Under the pieces are notes generated by a model. It worked only from the letters and a program-made list of their open reading frames with translations. It was not told the DNA's origin and did no database searches. The translations under genes and the position numbers were made by a program. DNA of 64,000 bases, taken from positions 1 through 64,000 of the forward strand of contig CACJQE010000002.1 of the NCBI GenBank assembly GCA_902595465.1. Direction: 5' to 3'. Shown in pieces: positions 39,808-50,096 of the stretch; the first letter of the stretch is position 1, and each line of letters begins with the position of its first letter. This DNA comes from an uncultured Pelagibacteraceae bacterium (GTDB taxonomy: Bacteria; Pseudomonadota; Alphaproteobacteria; Pelagibacterales; Pelagibacteraceae).

Positions 39808-42190
39808 TTTATCTTTATTTTTAATATTAATTTACTTTATCATTGATATGAGTGTTTCTTCGCAAGAAGTTGAGTTTGAAGCATCAAAGATTGATATCTC
39901 AAATAATGGTAAAACAATTTTTGCATTTGATTCTACTGCTGAAATAGCAAAAGAAAATATTGAAATTAAATCAAAGAAAGCAAAATATTCAAAACAAAAC
40001 GAAAAAATTATTTTTGAAAAAGATGTTTTGGTAAACGATAAAGAGAATAATATTATTATTAAAGGTGATAAAATTATTTATGATAAGAAAAAAAATATAA
40101 TTTACAGTGAAAGTGAAACAGATTTTAATATTCAAAATAAATATTTTATAGACTCAAAAAATATATATTTTGATAGAGATAAGAAAATAATTTATAGTAA
40201 TGATAAAACAACTATTAAAGATGAGGCCAATAATACTTACAAATTAAAAAATTACTTTGAACTTGATATATTAGAAGAAGTAATAAATTCCAATAACGCT
40301 GAAATTATTGATACATATAAAAATATATATTATTTCGAAAAGTTAATTATTAATATAAACACCAAAGAAATTGCTGGAAAAGAGATAAAGGTCAATTTTG
40401 AAAAATCATATTTTGGCAATAAAGATAATGACCCAATCCTAAAAGGTAGAAGTGCAATATCAAATGAAAAAGAATTAAATTTATATAAAGCAGTATTTAG
40501 TACTTGCAATACAGACAACAAAAAATGTAGAGGTTGGGAACTAAATACTCAACAATTTAAACATGATAAACAAAAGAAAATTTTTGAATATAAGAATTCT
40601 TGGCTAAAAATTTTCGATTTCAAGGTTTTTTATTTACCTTATTTTAATCATCCTGATCCAACAGTTAAACGAAAAACTGGATTTTTAACACCATATTACT
40701 CTTCTTCTGACAGCTTGGGAACATCAATAACTTTACCTTATTTTAAAGTGGTAGATATTGATAGAGATTTAACTCTAAGTCCGAGGTACTATGCTGATAA
40801 AAGTTTTTTATTACAAAATGAATATAGGCAAGCATTAAAAAATGCTAATATTTTAAGTGATTTTAGTTTTTTAGTTGGAGATGCTGGTACGAAAGCACAT
40901 TTTTTCTATAATCAACTTGGTTATTTAAAAGAAAATCTAAATTATGAAATAAACTTGCAAAATGTAAAAGGAGATAATTATTTAATTAATCACGATTTGT
41001 CTAATAATTCAAAATTAATTGAAAGTAACAGTCTTTTGTTATCAAATTTTGATTTAAATTGGAGTTCTGATGAAGTTAGTCTTAATACTTCATTTAAAGT
41101 GTTTGAAGATTTGTCTAGAGGATATCATGATAGATATCAATTTATCTTTCCAGAATTTAATTTTACAAAAAATATCAAAATACCTGAAAACTATTTTGGA
41201 AATTTTATTTTTAATTCATATGGTCATAATAAACATTATGATACAAATATAAATGAGTCTGTAATAACAAACGATTTTTTATTTACTTCAAACAAGTATA
41301 TTAATTCTTTTGGATTAGTCTCAGATTATGACTTGTTATTAAAAAATTCAAATAATTACTCTGAGAATTCAGATAATTTTGAAGAAAATACAAATTATAA
41401 TTTGTATGGAACTTTTAAAGCACAGGCGAGTTTGCCTATGAAAAAAAGTTTCACAAATCATATAAATTATTTAAAACCAACTGTATCGTTTAGATATAGT
41501 CCAAACGGAAACAGTGATTTGTCATCAAAAGATGTTTTATTGAATTATAATAGTGCTTTCGATTTAAATAGAATTGGTACTTCGTATGAAGTTGAATCTG
41601 GTGAATCTATAACCTTAGGTTTAGAATTTATGAGAAATGATTTAACCGACAAAAATATTTTAGATTTTAAAATTGCAAATGTAATTAAAAATAAAGAAAA
41701 TTATTATTTACCAGCAAAATCAAAATTAAATAAAACAAGATCAGATATTTTTGGAGAGTTAAATTATAAATTTAATGAAAACTCTAAAATAGGATATTCT
41801 TTTTCGTATGATAAGGATTTAGAATATTCAAATCTGGAGCAAATTAATTTAGAATTTGGATTAAATAATTTTTTTACTGATTTTTCATATTACATAGAAA
41901 ATAATGACATAGGAAATAAAGAGAATATTAAAAATAAAAGTTATTTTACCATTAATAAAGAGAATAAATTAAGCTTTGAAATTGCGAAAAATCTAAAAGA
42001 TGATTTTACACAGTACTATGATCTAATGTACGAATATCAAACTGACTGTATTTCAATGAATTTTAAATTTAATAAGTCTTTTTTTGAAGATGGTAATTTA
42101 AAACCCAATAAAAGTCTTTCTTTTTTAATAAAAATAATACCATTTACCGAGCTTGGTGTAAGTAATGTTGAAAGTTTTATAGGCAATTAA
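39797..42190 (+). CDS. lptD: LPS assembly outer membrane protein LptD
   Basis: OstA-like N-terminus and barrel segments (FSTCNTDNKKCRGWELNTQQFKHDKQKKIFEYKNSWLKIFDFKVFYLPYFNHPDPTVKRKTGFLTPYY). Confidence 0.93.
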   Translation: MKTNLSLFLILIYFIIDMSVSSQEVEFEASKIDISNNGKTIFAFDSTAEIAKENIEIKSKKAKYSKQNEKIIFEKDVLVNDKENNIIIKGDKIIYDKKKNIIYSESETDFNIQNKYFIDSKNIYFDRDKKIIYSNDKTTIKDEANNTYKLKNYFELDILEEVINSNNAEIIDTYKNIYYFEKLIININTKEIAGKEIKVNFEKSYFGNKDNDPILKGRSAISNEKELNLYKAVFSTCNTDNKKCRGWELNTQQFKHDKQKKIFEYKNSWLKIFDFKVFYLPYFNHPDPTVKRKTGFLTPYYSSSDSLGTSITLPYFKVVDIDRDLTLSPRYYADKSFLLQNEYRQALKNANILSDFSFLVGDAGTKAHFFYNQLGYLKENLNYEINLQNVKGDNYLINHDLSNNSKLIESNSLLLSNFDLNWSSDEVSLNTSFKVFEDLSRGYHDRYQFIFPEFNFTKNIKIPENYFGNFIFNSYGHNKHYDTNINESVITNDFLFTSNKYINSFGLVSDYDLLLKNSNNYSENSDNFEENTNYNLYGTFKAQASLPMKKSFTNHINYLKPTVSFRYSPNGNSDLSSKDVLLNYNSAFDLNRIGTSYEVESGESITLGLEFMRNDLTDKNILDFKIANVIKNKENYYLPAKSKLNKTRSDIFGELNYKFNENSKIGYSFSYDKDLEYSNLEQINLEFGLNNFFTDFSYYIENNDIGNKENIKNKSYFTINKENKLSFEIAKNLKDDFTQYYDLMYEYQTDCISMNFKFNKSFFEDGNLKPNKSLSFLIKIIPFTELGVSNVESFIGN

Positions 42191-42193
42191 TAA

Positions 42194-43121
42194 ATGAAGC
42201 TTGCCAAAATATTACTTTATTTAATTTTTTTAAATTTGATTTATTTAAATTCCTACTCCAAGGAAAAAGTTGAGATTAAATTTAAAGTTGGAGATCAAAT
42301 AATAACAAACATTGATATCATCAATGAGAAAAAATATTTAATATTTCTACGTCCAGAGTTAAAAAATTTATCTGAGGAAGATATAATTAAATTATCAGAA
42401 AATTCAATTATTAGAGAAGTAATAAAAAAAAAAGAATTAAAAAAAATATTCAAAAAATATAATAATGAAATATTATTAAATGATATTAAAAATAATAAGA
42501 TTTAAAAAAGTAAAGAATGAAGATGAACTAAAAATGTTAATTGAAAGTAATAATATCAATTATTCTAATATCATTGAGAAAATGAAATATGAAAACTTAT
42601 GGAATGAATTAATTTTTAAAAATTTTAACCCTCTTATTAAAATAGATAAAAAAAAACTTAGAGAAGAATTGGTTATAAAAATATCAAAAAATAAAAAAAA
42701 AGAATACAATTTATCTGAAATCCTTTTTGAAATTGAAAGCCCTAAACAAATAAAAAATAAATATAATGAAATAATTAAGTTAATTAAAACAAAAGATTTT
42801 GAGACAGCTGCTTATAAATATAGTATTGCAAATAGTTCAACTAATGGAGGACAAATAGGCTGGGTTAAAGAAACTTTGCTTTCAAAAAAACTTAATAAAA
42901 TATTAGGAAAAATGCAAATTGGATCGTTATCTGAACCCTTAAAGTACCCAAATGGACACCTAATTATCAAAATCAATAATATAAGAGAAATAAAAAAGGA
43001 AACAAATATAGATAAAGAACTGAAAGAATTAATTAATTTTGAAAGCAATAAACAATTAAATCAGTTTTCACTTTTATTTTATAAAAAATTAAAACAAAAC
43101 ACTAAAATAAATGAATATTAA
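42194..43121 (+). CDS. surA: SurA-type periplasmic peptidyl-prolyl isomerase, split into two frames (42194-42505 and 42480-43121)
   Basis: N-terminal half has a signal peptide and SurA_N-like VGDQIITNIDIINEKKYL. The second-frame half has a parvulin domain (AAYKYSIANSSTNGGQIGWVKETLL...LSEPLKYPNGHLIIKINNI). Position between lptD and pdxA supports it. Confidence 0.8.
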
Positions 43122-44073
43122 ATATATTTTAATAACTATGGGAGAACCCTACAGTACATTTTCAGAAATTATAGCAAAGTATTTTGCAAAAAATAAAAAA
43201 ATTAATAGATATATTATTTTATTTGGTAACAATGAATTGATCCATAAACAGTTTAAAAAACTTAAATATTCAATTCCGCTAAACAAAATTTCAAACTTTA
43301 ATAGTTTAAGAAAAAATAAATTAAATATTGTAAATATTGATTTTAAATTTTCAAAAGTTTTTACAAATATTACAAATAAATCAAATAATTATATAGAGGA
43401 GTGTTTTAAAAGGGCTTTAATTTTTGCGAGAGAAAATAAGAAAAAATGTATATTAATCAACGGGCCAATTTCTAAAGAGTCTTTTTTAAAAAAAAAATAT
43501 TTAGGAATAACTGAATATTTGTCAGCTAAAACAAAATCGAAAAATGAAGTTATGTTAATTTATAATAATGAACTATCGGTTTCACCTATAACAACTCATA
43601 TTCCTTTAAAGTATGTAGCAAAAAAAATTACCAAAACAAAAATTTTGAATAATATTTTAAAGATTGACTCATTTTATAAGAAAACAATAAAAAAAAGGCC
43701 CAAAATTGCAGTCATGGGTCTTAATCCACATTGTGAAAGTATTGAAAAATATAGCGAAGAAGAAAAAATAATTAAACCATCAATTAAAATCTTAAAAAAA
43801 AGAGGTATTTTGGCCCATGGCCCATTTGCAGCAGATACATTTTTTTTGAAAAAAAATGTCATTAATTTCGATGTAGCGGTCGGCATGTATCATGATCAAG
43901 TACTAACACCAATTAAGACTCTTTATAACTTTAATGCTATTAACTTAACTATAGGACTGCCATTTATTAGAATATCTCCTGATCATGGACCTAACTTTGC
44001 CATGCTGGGTAAAAATAAATCGGATCCATCCTCTTTTTTTTATGCCATGGAATTCATAAAAAAATTTACTTGA
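43111..44073 (+). CDS. pdxA: 4-hydroxythreonine-4-phosphate dehydrogenase
   Basis: LINGPISKESF, GLNPHCESIEKYSEEE, GPFAADTFF, VGMYHDQVLTPIKTL, ISPDHGPNFAMLGK. Confidence 0.94.
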   Translation: MNIKYILITMGEPYSTFSEIIAKYFAKNKKINRYIILFGNNELIHKQFKKLKYSIPLNKISNFNSLRKNKLNIVNIDFKFSKVFTNITNKSNNYIEECFKRALIFARENKKKCILINGPISKESFLKKKYLGITEYLSAKTKSKNEVMLIYNNELSVSPITTHIPLKYVAKKITKTKILNNILKIDSFYKKTIKKRPKIAVMGLNPHCESIEKYSEEEKIIKPSIKILKKRGILAHGPFAADTFFLKKNVINFDVAVGMYHDQVLTPIKTLYNFNAINLTIGLPFIRISPDHGPNFAMLGKNKSDPSSFFYAMEFIKKFT

Positions 44074-44077
44074 GTTA

Positions 44078-44857
44078 ATGACAAAAAAATCTTTAGGTCA
44101 AAATTTTTTAAGTGATAAAAATATTTTATCCAAAATTGTTGAGAGTGGCCAAATATCAAAAGAAGATATCATATTAGAAATTGGGCCAGGTACTGGCAAT
44201 CTTACTAATAAAATATTAGATCAAGCACCCAAGCACCTAATAATTATAGAAAAAGATAAAGAGTTAATAAATATTTTAAAAAAAAAATTTGGTAAAAATG
44301 TTGAAATTATTAACCAAGATATTTTGGAATGTTATGACAATTTTAAATATAATACTCCAATAAAAGTATTTGGAAATCTCCCTTATAATATTTCTACCAA
44401 AATATTAATTTCATATATTAAAATTAAAGAATTAAAAAAAAGATTTAATAAATTTATATTTATTTTTCAAAAAGAAGTTGCTGACAGAATTTTGGCTAAA
44501 GATAATTCAAAAAATTACGGTAGACTTTCAATTTTATCATCTTGGAAAATGACACCGCAGAAAGTTATGGATATTAATCCTAAATTTTTTTCTCCCAAAC
44601 CTAAAGTTTGGAGTTCATTAATTACATTAACACCAAATATTAAATTTGAACAACTAAAAAAAGAAAAAAGTCTTGAACATATAACTAATATTTTTTTTAA
44701 CCAAAGAAGAAAAATGATTAGGAAACCTATGAAGCAACTTTTTGATAACTATGAGGAAATTGCAACAAAATTAAATATTGATCTTAACATAAGGCCTCAA
44801 AATTTATCTACAAAAAAATATTTAGAAATATGTAAATTTTATGAAAAATTAATTTAG
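44078..44857 (+). CDS. rsmA: 16S rRNA (adenine1518/1519-N6)-dimethyltransferase
   Basis: [50 protein letters not shown]. Confidence 0.96.
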   Translation: MTKKSLGQNFLSDKNILSKIVESGQISKEDIILEIGPGTGNLTNKILDQAPKHLIIIEKDKELINILKKKFGKNVEIINQDILECYDNFKYNTPIKVFGNLPYNISTKILISYIKIKELKKRFNKFIFIFQKEVADRILAKDNSKNYGRLSILSSWKMTPQKVMDINPKFFSPKPKVWSSLITLTPNIKFEQLKKEKSLEHITNIFFNQRRKMIRKPMKQLFDNYEEIATKLNIDLNIRPQNLSTKKYLEICKFYEKLI

Positions 44858-45472
44858 TAATTTTTTGACATGTTTCGTGATAAAACTTCGGTCAAATATA
44901 ATATTATTTTTACTTTTTATTACTTTCATAATTTTTTTATAACATCTTTGTAGATCGTCATTAATGATAACATAATCATACTCTCTCCATTTCAATAAAT
45001 CTTTTTTAAAATATTTCATTCTTTTTTGAACAGTTTTTATATTTTTTTTCTCTCTTTTGATTAATCTTTTTAACAATTCCTTTTTAGATGGAGGTAATAT
45101 AAAAATTGTAAGCAAATTATAGTTAAGTCTTTTATTTTTAATTTGTCTTGTTCCTTGCCAATCAATATCAAATATTACATTTTTTCCTTTTTCAAGTTTT
45201 TCAATAATAATTTCTTTAGATGATCCATAATAATTATTAAAAACTTTTGCATGCTCTAAAAATTTTTCTTTTTTTATTAGTTTTTTAAAATTATTTTTAG
45301 TTATAAAGTGATAATCTTTACCATTAACTTCATTTGGCCTGGGTAATCTTGTTGTATGTGATACTGATATTAAAAAATTTTTGTTTTTTGAGATTTTTTT
45401 TACAAGTGTGGTTTTTCCTGCGCCAGATGGCGAAGAAAGAATAAACATGCCACCTTTTTTAAAGCTGGACAT
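44849..45472 (-). CDS. gmk: Guanylate kinase
   Basis: [49 protein letters not shown]. Confidence 0.96.
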   Translation of the reverse strand: MSSFKKGGMFILSSPSGAGKTTLVKKISKNKNFLISVSHTTRLPRPNEVNGKDYHFITKNNFKKLIKKEKFLEHAKVFNNYYGSSKEIIIEKLEKGKNVIFDIDWQGTRQIKNKRLNYNLLTIFILPPSKKELLKRLIKREKKNIKTVQKRMKYFKKDLLKWREYDYVIINDDLQRCYKKIMKVIKSKNNIIFDRSFITKHVKKLLN

Positions 45473-45483
45473 TTTTTTAAATT

Positions 45484-45723
45484 TTAATTTGCTTTATTCT
45501 CAATAAATTTTACAGCATCACCAACAGTTAGAATTTTTTCTGCGTCACTATCTGAAATTTCAGATCCAAATTCTTCCTCAAAAGCCATAACTAATTCTAC
45601 TGTATCCAAACTATCAGCACCTAAATCATCTATAAAACTAGACTCATCTGTGACTTTTGCTTCATCAATACCAAGGTGGTCTGCAACAATTTTTTTTACT
45701 TTGCTTGAAATATCTTCTGGCAT
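45484..45723 (-). CDS. acpP: Acyl carrier protein
   Basis: [23 protein letters not shown] phosphopantetheine site. Confidence 0.97.
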   Translation of the reverse strand: MPEDISSKVKKIVADHLGIDEAKVTDESSFIDDLGADSLDTVELVMAFEEEFGSEISDSDAEKILTVGDAVKFIENKAN

Positions 45724-45770
45724 ATTATCCTTATCTATTAAATTTCTTAATAAGTATTTATACTACTTTG

Positions 45771-46508
45771 TCAACTAAAATACATGCCACCATTCACATG
45801 TATTGTTTCGCCTGTGATATAGTCAGATAGATTTGATGTCAAAAAAAGAACAGCATTAGCAACATCTAATGGCATTCCAAATCTTTCTAATGATATTTTT
45901 CCTTCTAAAGTCTGTTTAAAATTATCACTTATTTTGTCTGTCATATCTGTTTTTATAAAGCCTGGTGAAACACAGTTTATTTTAATATTTTTTTTTCCAT
46001 ATTCTAAAGCTAAACTTTTTGACATACCTATTAAACCAGATTTAGATGCTGAATAATTTGCTTGACCAATATTTCCTGTGTGTCCTACCACTGAGGTTAT
46101 ATTTATTATCTTACCATTTTTATTTTTTATCATCTTTTTAATAGTATTTTTTGTTAATAAGAAAGTAGATGTCAAATTAATATCAATAACCTTTTTCCAC
46201 TCATCTTCTTTCATTCTTATGGTTAAGTTATCATTTGTTACTCCAGCATTATTAATTAATACATCTATTTTGTTTTGAAATATTTCATTACACTGATTAA
46301 TAAAATTTTCGATCAAATCATGCTGAGAAATATCAAATTTTTTAATATTAATATTTTGATATTTTTTTTTTATTATATCTAATTTTTCCTGGTTAGTGCC
46401 AGTTGCTATAATATTAGCTTTGCATTCATTCAATTTATCTAAAATGGCTCCTCCTATACCACCAGTAGAACCAGTTAAAATTACATTTATATTTTCTAAA
46501 TTAATCAT
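45771..46508 (-). CDS. fabG: 3-oxoacyl-ACP reductase
   Basis: SDR motifs TGSTGGIGGAI, NNAGVTND, YSASKSGLIGMSKSLA; context with fabD/acpP. Confidence 0.95.
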   Translation of the reverse strand: MINLENINVILTGSTGGIGGAILDKLNECKANIIATGTNQEKLDIIKKKYQNINIKKFDISQHDLIENFINQCNEIFQNKIDVLINNAGVTNDNLTIRMKEDEWKKVIDINLTSTFLLTKNTIKKMIKNKNGKIINITSVVGHTGNIGQANYSASKSGLIGMSKSLALEYGKKNIKINCVSPGFIKTDMTDKISDNFKQTLEGKISLERFGMPLDVANAVLFLTSNLSDYITGETIHVNGGMYFS

Positions 46509-47430
46509 TTCCTATATTTTTTATATCAGTTAAATTATTTATCTGATTTAATTTAACATTTCTATCAATTCTTTTTATTAAGCCAGATAAAACTTTTCCT
46601 GGTCCAATTTCTATAAATTTGTTAACCCCAAAATCAATCATATTAATCACACTTTCTCTCCATCTAACAGGTTTCTCTATTTGATCAATTAATAATTTTT
46701 TTATTTCATTAGAGTCTTTATGAGGTGTTGCTGTAACGTTTGAGATTATGCTTACAGATGGATCGTAAAATTTTGTCTCAAGTATTTTATGCTTCATTTC
46801 AGTAGTTGCTTTGCTCATGAGTGGACAATGAAAAGGTGCGCTTACAGGCAGGTTAATATATTTAATATTATTTTTTTTTAAAATATTGCCAAAATTATCC
46901 AATGAAGAAGTTTTGCCACTAATTACTACTTGTCCAAATGTATTGTCGTTAGCTATATAACAACGTAGATTATCATTTAAATTTTCAATCATTTTATTAA
47001 TTTCATCTATTTCTTTTCCCAGTATTGCGATCATCCCACCATCTCCTTTTGTAACAGCATTTTGCATTGCTTTACCTCTGTTTATTAATAAATTGATAGT
47101 TTGCTCAAAATTTATTGAACCTGCACAACAAAGTGCTGAATACTCACCAAGCGAATGTCCTGCAAAAAATTTTGCTTTATTTAAATTAAGCTCGGTTTCT
47201 TTTTTTAATACTTTAAAAATGCAATAACTTACTAAAAAAATTGCTGATTGAGTATTCTCAGTTTGATCTAGATCTTCTTTGGGTCCTTCAAATATCATTT
47301 TTGTTAAACTTTTTTTTGATAATTCATCAGCAAAATCAAAATAGTCTTTTACATACTTAAAGTTGTCATAAAATTCCTTTGCCATACCAATTACTTGCGA
47401 GCCTTGACCAGGAAATAGCACCGAAAACAT
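46501..47430 (-). CDS. fabD: ACP S-malonyltransferase
   Basis: FPGQGSQVIGMAKEFY, GHSLGEYSALCCAG, PVSAPFHCPLM. Confidence 0.96.
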   Translation of the reverse strand: MFSVLFPGQGSQVIGMAKEFYDNFKYVKDYFDFADELSKKSLTKMIFEGPKEDLDQTENTQSAIFLVSYCIFKVLKKETELNLNKAKFFAGHSLGEYSALCCAGSINFEQTINLLINRGKAMQNAVTKGDGGMIAILGKEIDEINKMIENLNDNLRCYIANDNTFGQVVISGKTSSLDNFGNILKKNNIKYINLPVSAPFHCPLMSKATTEMKHKILETKFYDPSVSIISNVTATPHKDSNEIKKLLIDQIEKPVRWRESVINMIDFGVNKFIEIGPGKVLSGLIKRIDRNVKLNQINNLTDIKNIGND

Positions 47431-47513
47431 AAAAATGTAAATAAATTAAGTCTTTTTTTATATTGTAATTAAAAATTTATAATAGTATATCCTCAATTTT
47501 TCTATAAAATTAT

Positions 47514-47849
47514 ATGAACTATTACGAACATACATTAATTGCTAGACAAGATACCTCTCCAAGTCAAATTAAACAAATACAAGAAAAATATACCAAAATT
47601 ATAGAGAGTAATGAGGGAAATATTCTTAAATTTGAAAGTTGGGGTTTAATGCATTTATCATATTTAATAAAAAAAAATAAAAAAGGTAACTACTTACATT
47701 TTAAATTAGAAGGAAAAGGCAAAACAATTAAAGAATTAGAAAAAAATGAAAATTTAGATAAAAACCTATTAAGATATTTAACGGTCAAAGTTAAAAAATT
47801 GGATTTAAAAACAGATTATTTTAAGAAAAATGATGATGGAAATAAATAA
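47514..47849 (+). CDS. rpsF: 30S ribosomal protein S6
   Basis: [20 protein letters not shown]; followed by rpsR and rplI. Confidence 0.95.
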   Translation: MNYYEHTLIARQDTSPSQIKQIQEKYTKIIESNEGNILKFESWGLMHLSYLIKKNKKGNYLHFKLEGKGKTIKELEKNENLDKNLLRYLTVKVKKLDLKTDYFKKNDDGNK

Positions 47850-47857
47850 AAATTAAC

Positions 47858-48127
47858 ATGAAAAAAAGAAATATAAAAAAGAAAAGTAATAATAATAATT
47901 TTTCAAAACTAAGTGTATTTCAAAACCAAAAATACAAATTTAAAAAAAAATGTCCATTGTCAGGTAAGGGTGCTCCAATTATAGACTATAAAAATACAAA
48001 ATTATTGAAAAGGTATGTATCTGAAAACGGAAAAATACTACCTTCTAGAATTACATCTGTTAGTCAGAAAAAACAAAGAGACTTATCTTTATCAATCAAA
48101 AGAGCTAGAAGCCTAGCACTTATATAA
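47858..48127 (+). CDS. rpsR: 30S ribosomal protein S18
   Basis: [48 protein letters not shown]. Confidence 0.96.
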   Translation: MKKRNIKKKSNNNNFSKLSVFQNQKYKFKKKCPLSGKGAPIIDYKNTKLLKRYVSENGKILPSRITSVSQKKQRDLSLSIKRARSLALI

Positions 48128-48129
48128 TT

Positions 48130-48588
48130 ATGAAAGTTATATTATTAGAAAACGTAAGAAAAGTTGGATCAATAGGAGAAATAATTGATGTTAAACGAGG
48201 ATTTGCTAGAAATTTTTTAATTGCACATAAAAAAGCTCTATTTGCGTCTAAAGAAAATATTAAAGAAGTTGAAAAAATAAAAAATGAATTAAGCAAAAAA
48301 GACCAAGACAAAAAAAATAATGCAAAAGAAATAGATGAAAAGCTAAAAAACAAAGAATTCATAATAAAAAAATTAAGTACTGAAAATAAAGAGCTTTATG
48401 GATCAGTAAAACCTACTGAAATTTCAAAAATTTTAAAAGAAAAAGAAAATGTAGAAATTAAACCATCAGTAATACAACCTACTAAAGAAATAAAAAATTT
48501 AGGAACTTATATAGTCATTTTAAATCTTCACTCAGAGATTCAATCACAAATAAAAATTAAGGTTGAAGCACAAGACGAAGGTCAATAA
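48130..48588 (+). CDS. rplI: 50S ribosomal protein L9
   Basis: MKVILLENVRKVGSIGEIIDVKRGFARNFLI. Confidence 0.96.
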   Translation: MKVILLENVRKVGSIGEIIDVKRGFARNFLIAHKKALFASKENIKEVEKIKNELSKKDQDKKNNAKEIDEKLKNKEFIIKKLSTENKELYGSVKPTEISKILKEKENVEIKPSVIQPTKEIKNLGTYIVILNLHSEIQSQIKIKVEAQDEGQ

Positions 48589-48655
48589 TTATACATTTTT
48601 TTCCCCAGTATTTTTTTTATTTTGTAATTTAAATAAAAAATACGTAATTTAAATA

Positions 48656-50071
48656 GTGTCACAAAAGTTCAATATAATAAAAGCGAAAGCTGATGAATAT
48701 CCTAATAACATAGAAGCAGAGCAATCAGTAATTGGATCTATCCTATTAACAAACGAGATATTTGATGATGTTAGCATAATAATCTCAAGTAAAAATTTTT
48801 ATGATCCTGTTCACAAAAAAATATTTGAAGCATTGGAGAAGCTAATTTATGGGGGGATGTTAGCAAATCCTATAACTTTAAAAAATTACTTTGAAAAAGA
48901 AAAAGATGAATTAAATATTCCTGAATATTTAGTTAAAATAACTAAATTCTCGACTTCATCAAGACAAGCTCTTGAATATTCAAAACTTATTTTTGATCTT
49001 TATGTAAAAAGAGAACTAATTAAAATTTCAGGAGAAGTCATAGATCAAGCTAAACTAAATGATCTAGAAACTGATGGACAGAAAATAATTGAAAATTATG
49101 AAAAATCTTTATTTGATCTTGCAGAGAAAGGATCATTTAGCTCATCGTTAATTAAGTTTGATGAGGCCATGAGGCAAACTATCGAAATGGCTTCAAATGC
49201 ATATAAAAATGAAGAAGGTATAGTTGGTGTGCCAACTGGATTGAAAGATTTAGATGATAAATTAGGTGGTTTACATAAATCAGATCTTGTTATTATTGCA
49301 GGAAGACCTTCTATGGGTAAGACTGCTTTAGCTACCAATATTGCATTTAATGCAGCAAAAAAAATTCAAGAAAGTGGAGAAAAAAGTTGTATCGCTTTCT
49401 TTTCGTTAGAAATGTCATCAGAACAATTATCTACAAGAATTTTAGCAGAACAAGCACGAATAAAATCAAATGATATAAGAAGAGGCAAAATATCAGAGGA
49501 GCAATTTGATAAGTTTATTGAGACTTCAAAAGATATATCTGAGCTACCATTGTATATTGATGAAACCCCAGCAATAACAATTGCAGCTCTAAGCAACAGA
49601 GCAAGAAGAATAAAAAGATTATACGGTCTTGATATGGTTGTAATAGATTACATTCAACTAATGAGAGCTTCAAATACAAATAATGGCAGAGTCCAAGAGA
49701 TATCAGAGATTACACAAGGATTAAAGGCATTGGCAAAAGAATTAGGTGTTCCAGTTTTAGCGCTTTCTCAGCTTTCAAGAGCCGTAGAGCAAAGAGATGA
49801 TAAAAAACCACAATTATCAGATCTAAGAGAGTCGGGTTCAATTGAACAAGATGCTGATGTAGTGATGTTTGTTTATAGAGAAGCTTATTATTTACAAGGA
49901 AAAGAACCTAGACCAGCAACTGTAGAACACGCAGAATGGCAAGCTAAGATGAATGAAGTGTCACATTTGGCAGAATTAATAATTCAAAAACAAAGGCATG
50001 GACCAACTGGTAATGTAATGCTTGAATTTGAAGCAATGTTTACCAAATTTAAAGATATTCAAAATAATTAA
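48656..50071 (+). CDS. dnaB: Replicative DNA helicase (GTG start)
   Basis: NNIEAEQSVIGSILL, LVIIAGRPSMGKTALATNIA, VVIDYIQLM, SRAVEQRDDKKPQLSDLRESGSIEQDADVVMFVYR. Confidence 0.97.
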   Translation: MSQKFNIIKAKADEYPNNIEAEQSVIGSILLTNEIFDDVSIIISSKNFYDPVHKKIFEALEKLIYGGMLANPITLKNYFEKEKDELNIPEYLVKITKFSTSSRQALEYSKLIFDLYVKRELIKISGEVIDQAKLNDLETDGQKIIENYEKSLFDLAEKGSFSSSLIKFDEAMRQTIEMASNAYKNEEGIVGVPTGLKDLDDKLGGLHKSDLVIIAGRPSMGKTALATNIAFNAAKKIQESGEKSCIAFFSLEMSSEQLSTRILAEQARIKSNDIRRGKISEEQFDKFIETSKDISELPLYIDETPAITIAALSNRARRIKRLYGLDMVVIDYIQLMRASNTNNGRVQEISEITQGLKALAKELGVPVLALSQLSRAVEQRDDKKPQLSDLRESGSIEQDADVVMFVYREAYYLQGKEPRPATVEHAEWQAKMNEVSHLAELIIQKQRHGPTGNVMLEFEAMFTKFKDIQNN

Positions 50072-50096
50072 ATTAAATTATAAAAGCTAATAGTTA

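Noticed and set aside
42424-42433. A10 homopolymer in surA as the cause of the frame split
   Set aside because: A slip here into the frame of the second half soon meets a stop, and that frame is closed again at 42477-42479; the change must be downstream, in 42480-42505.
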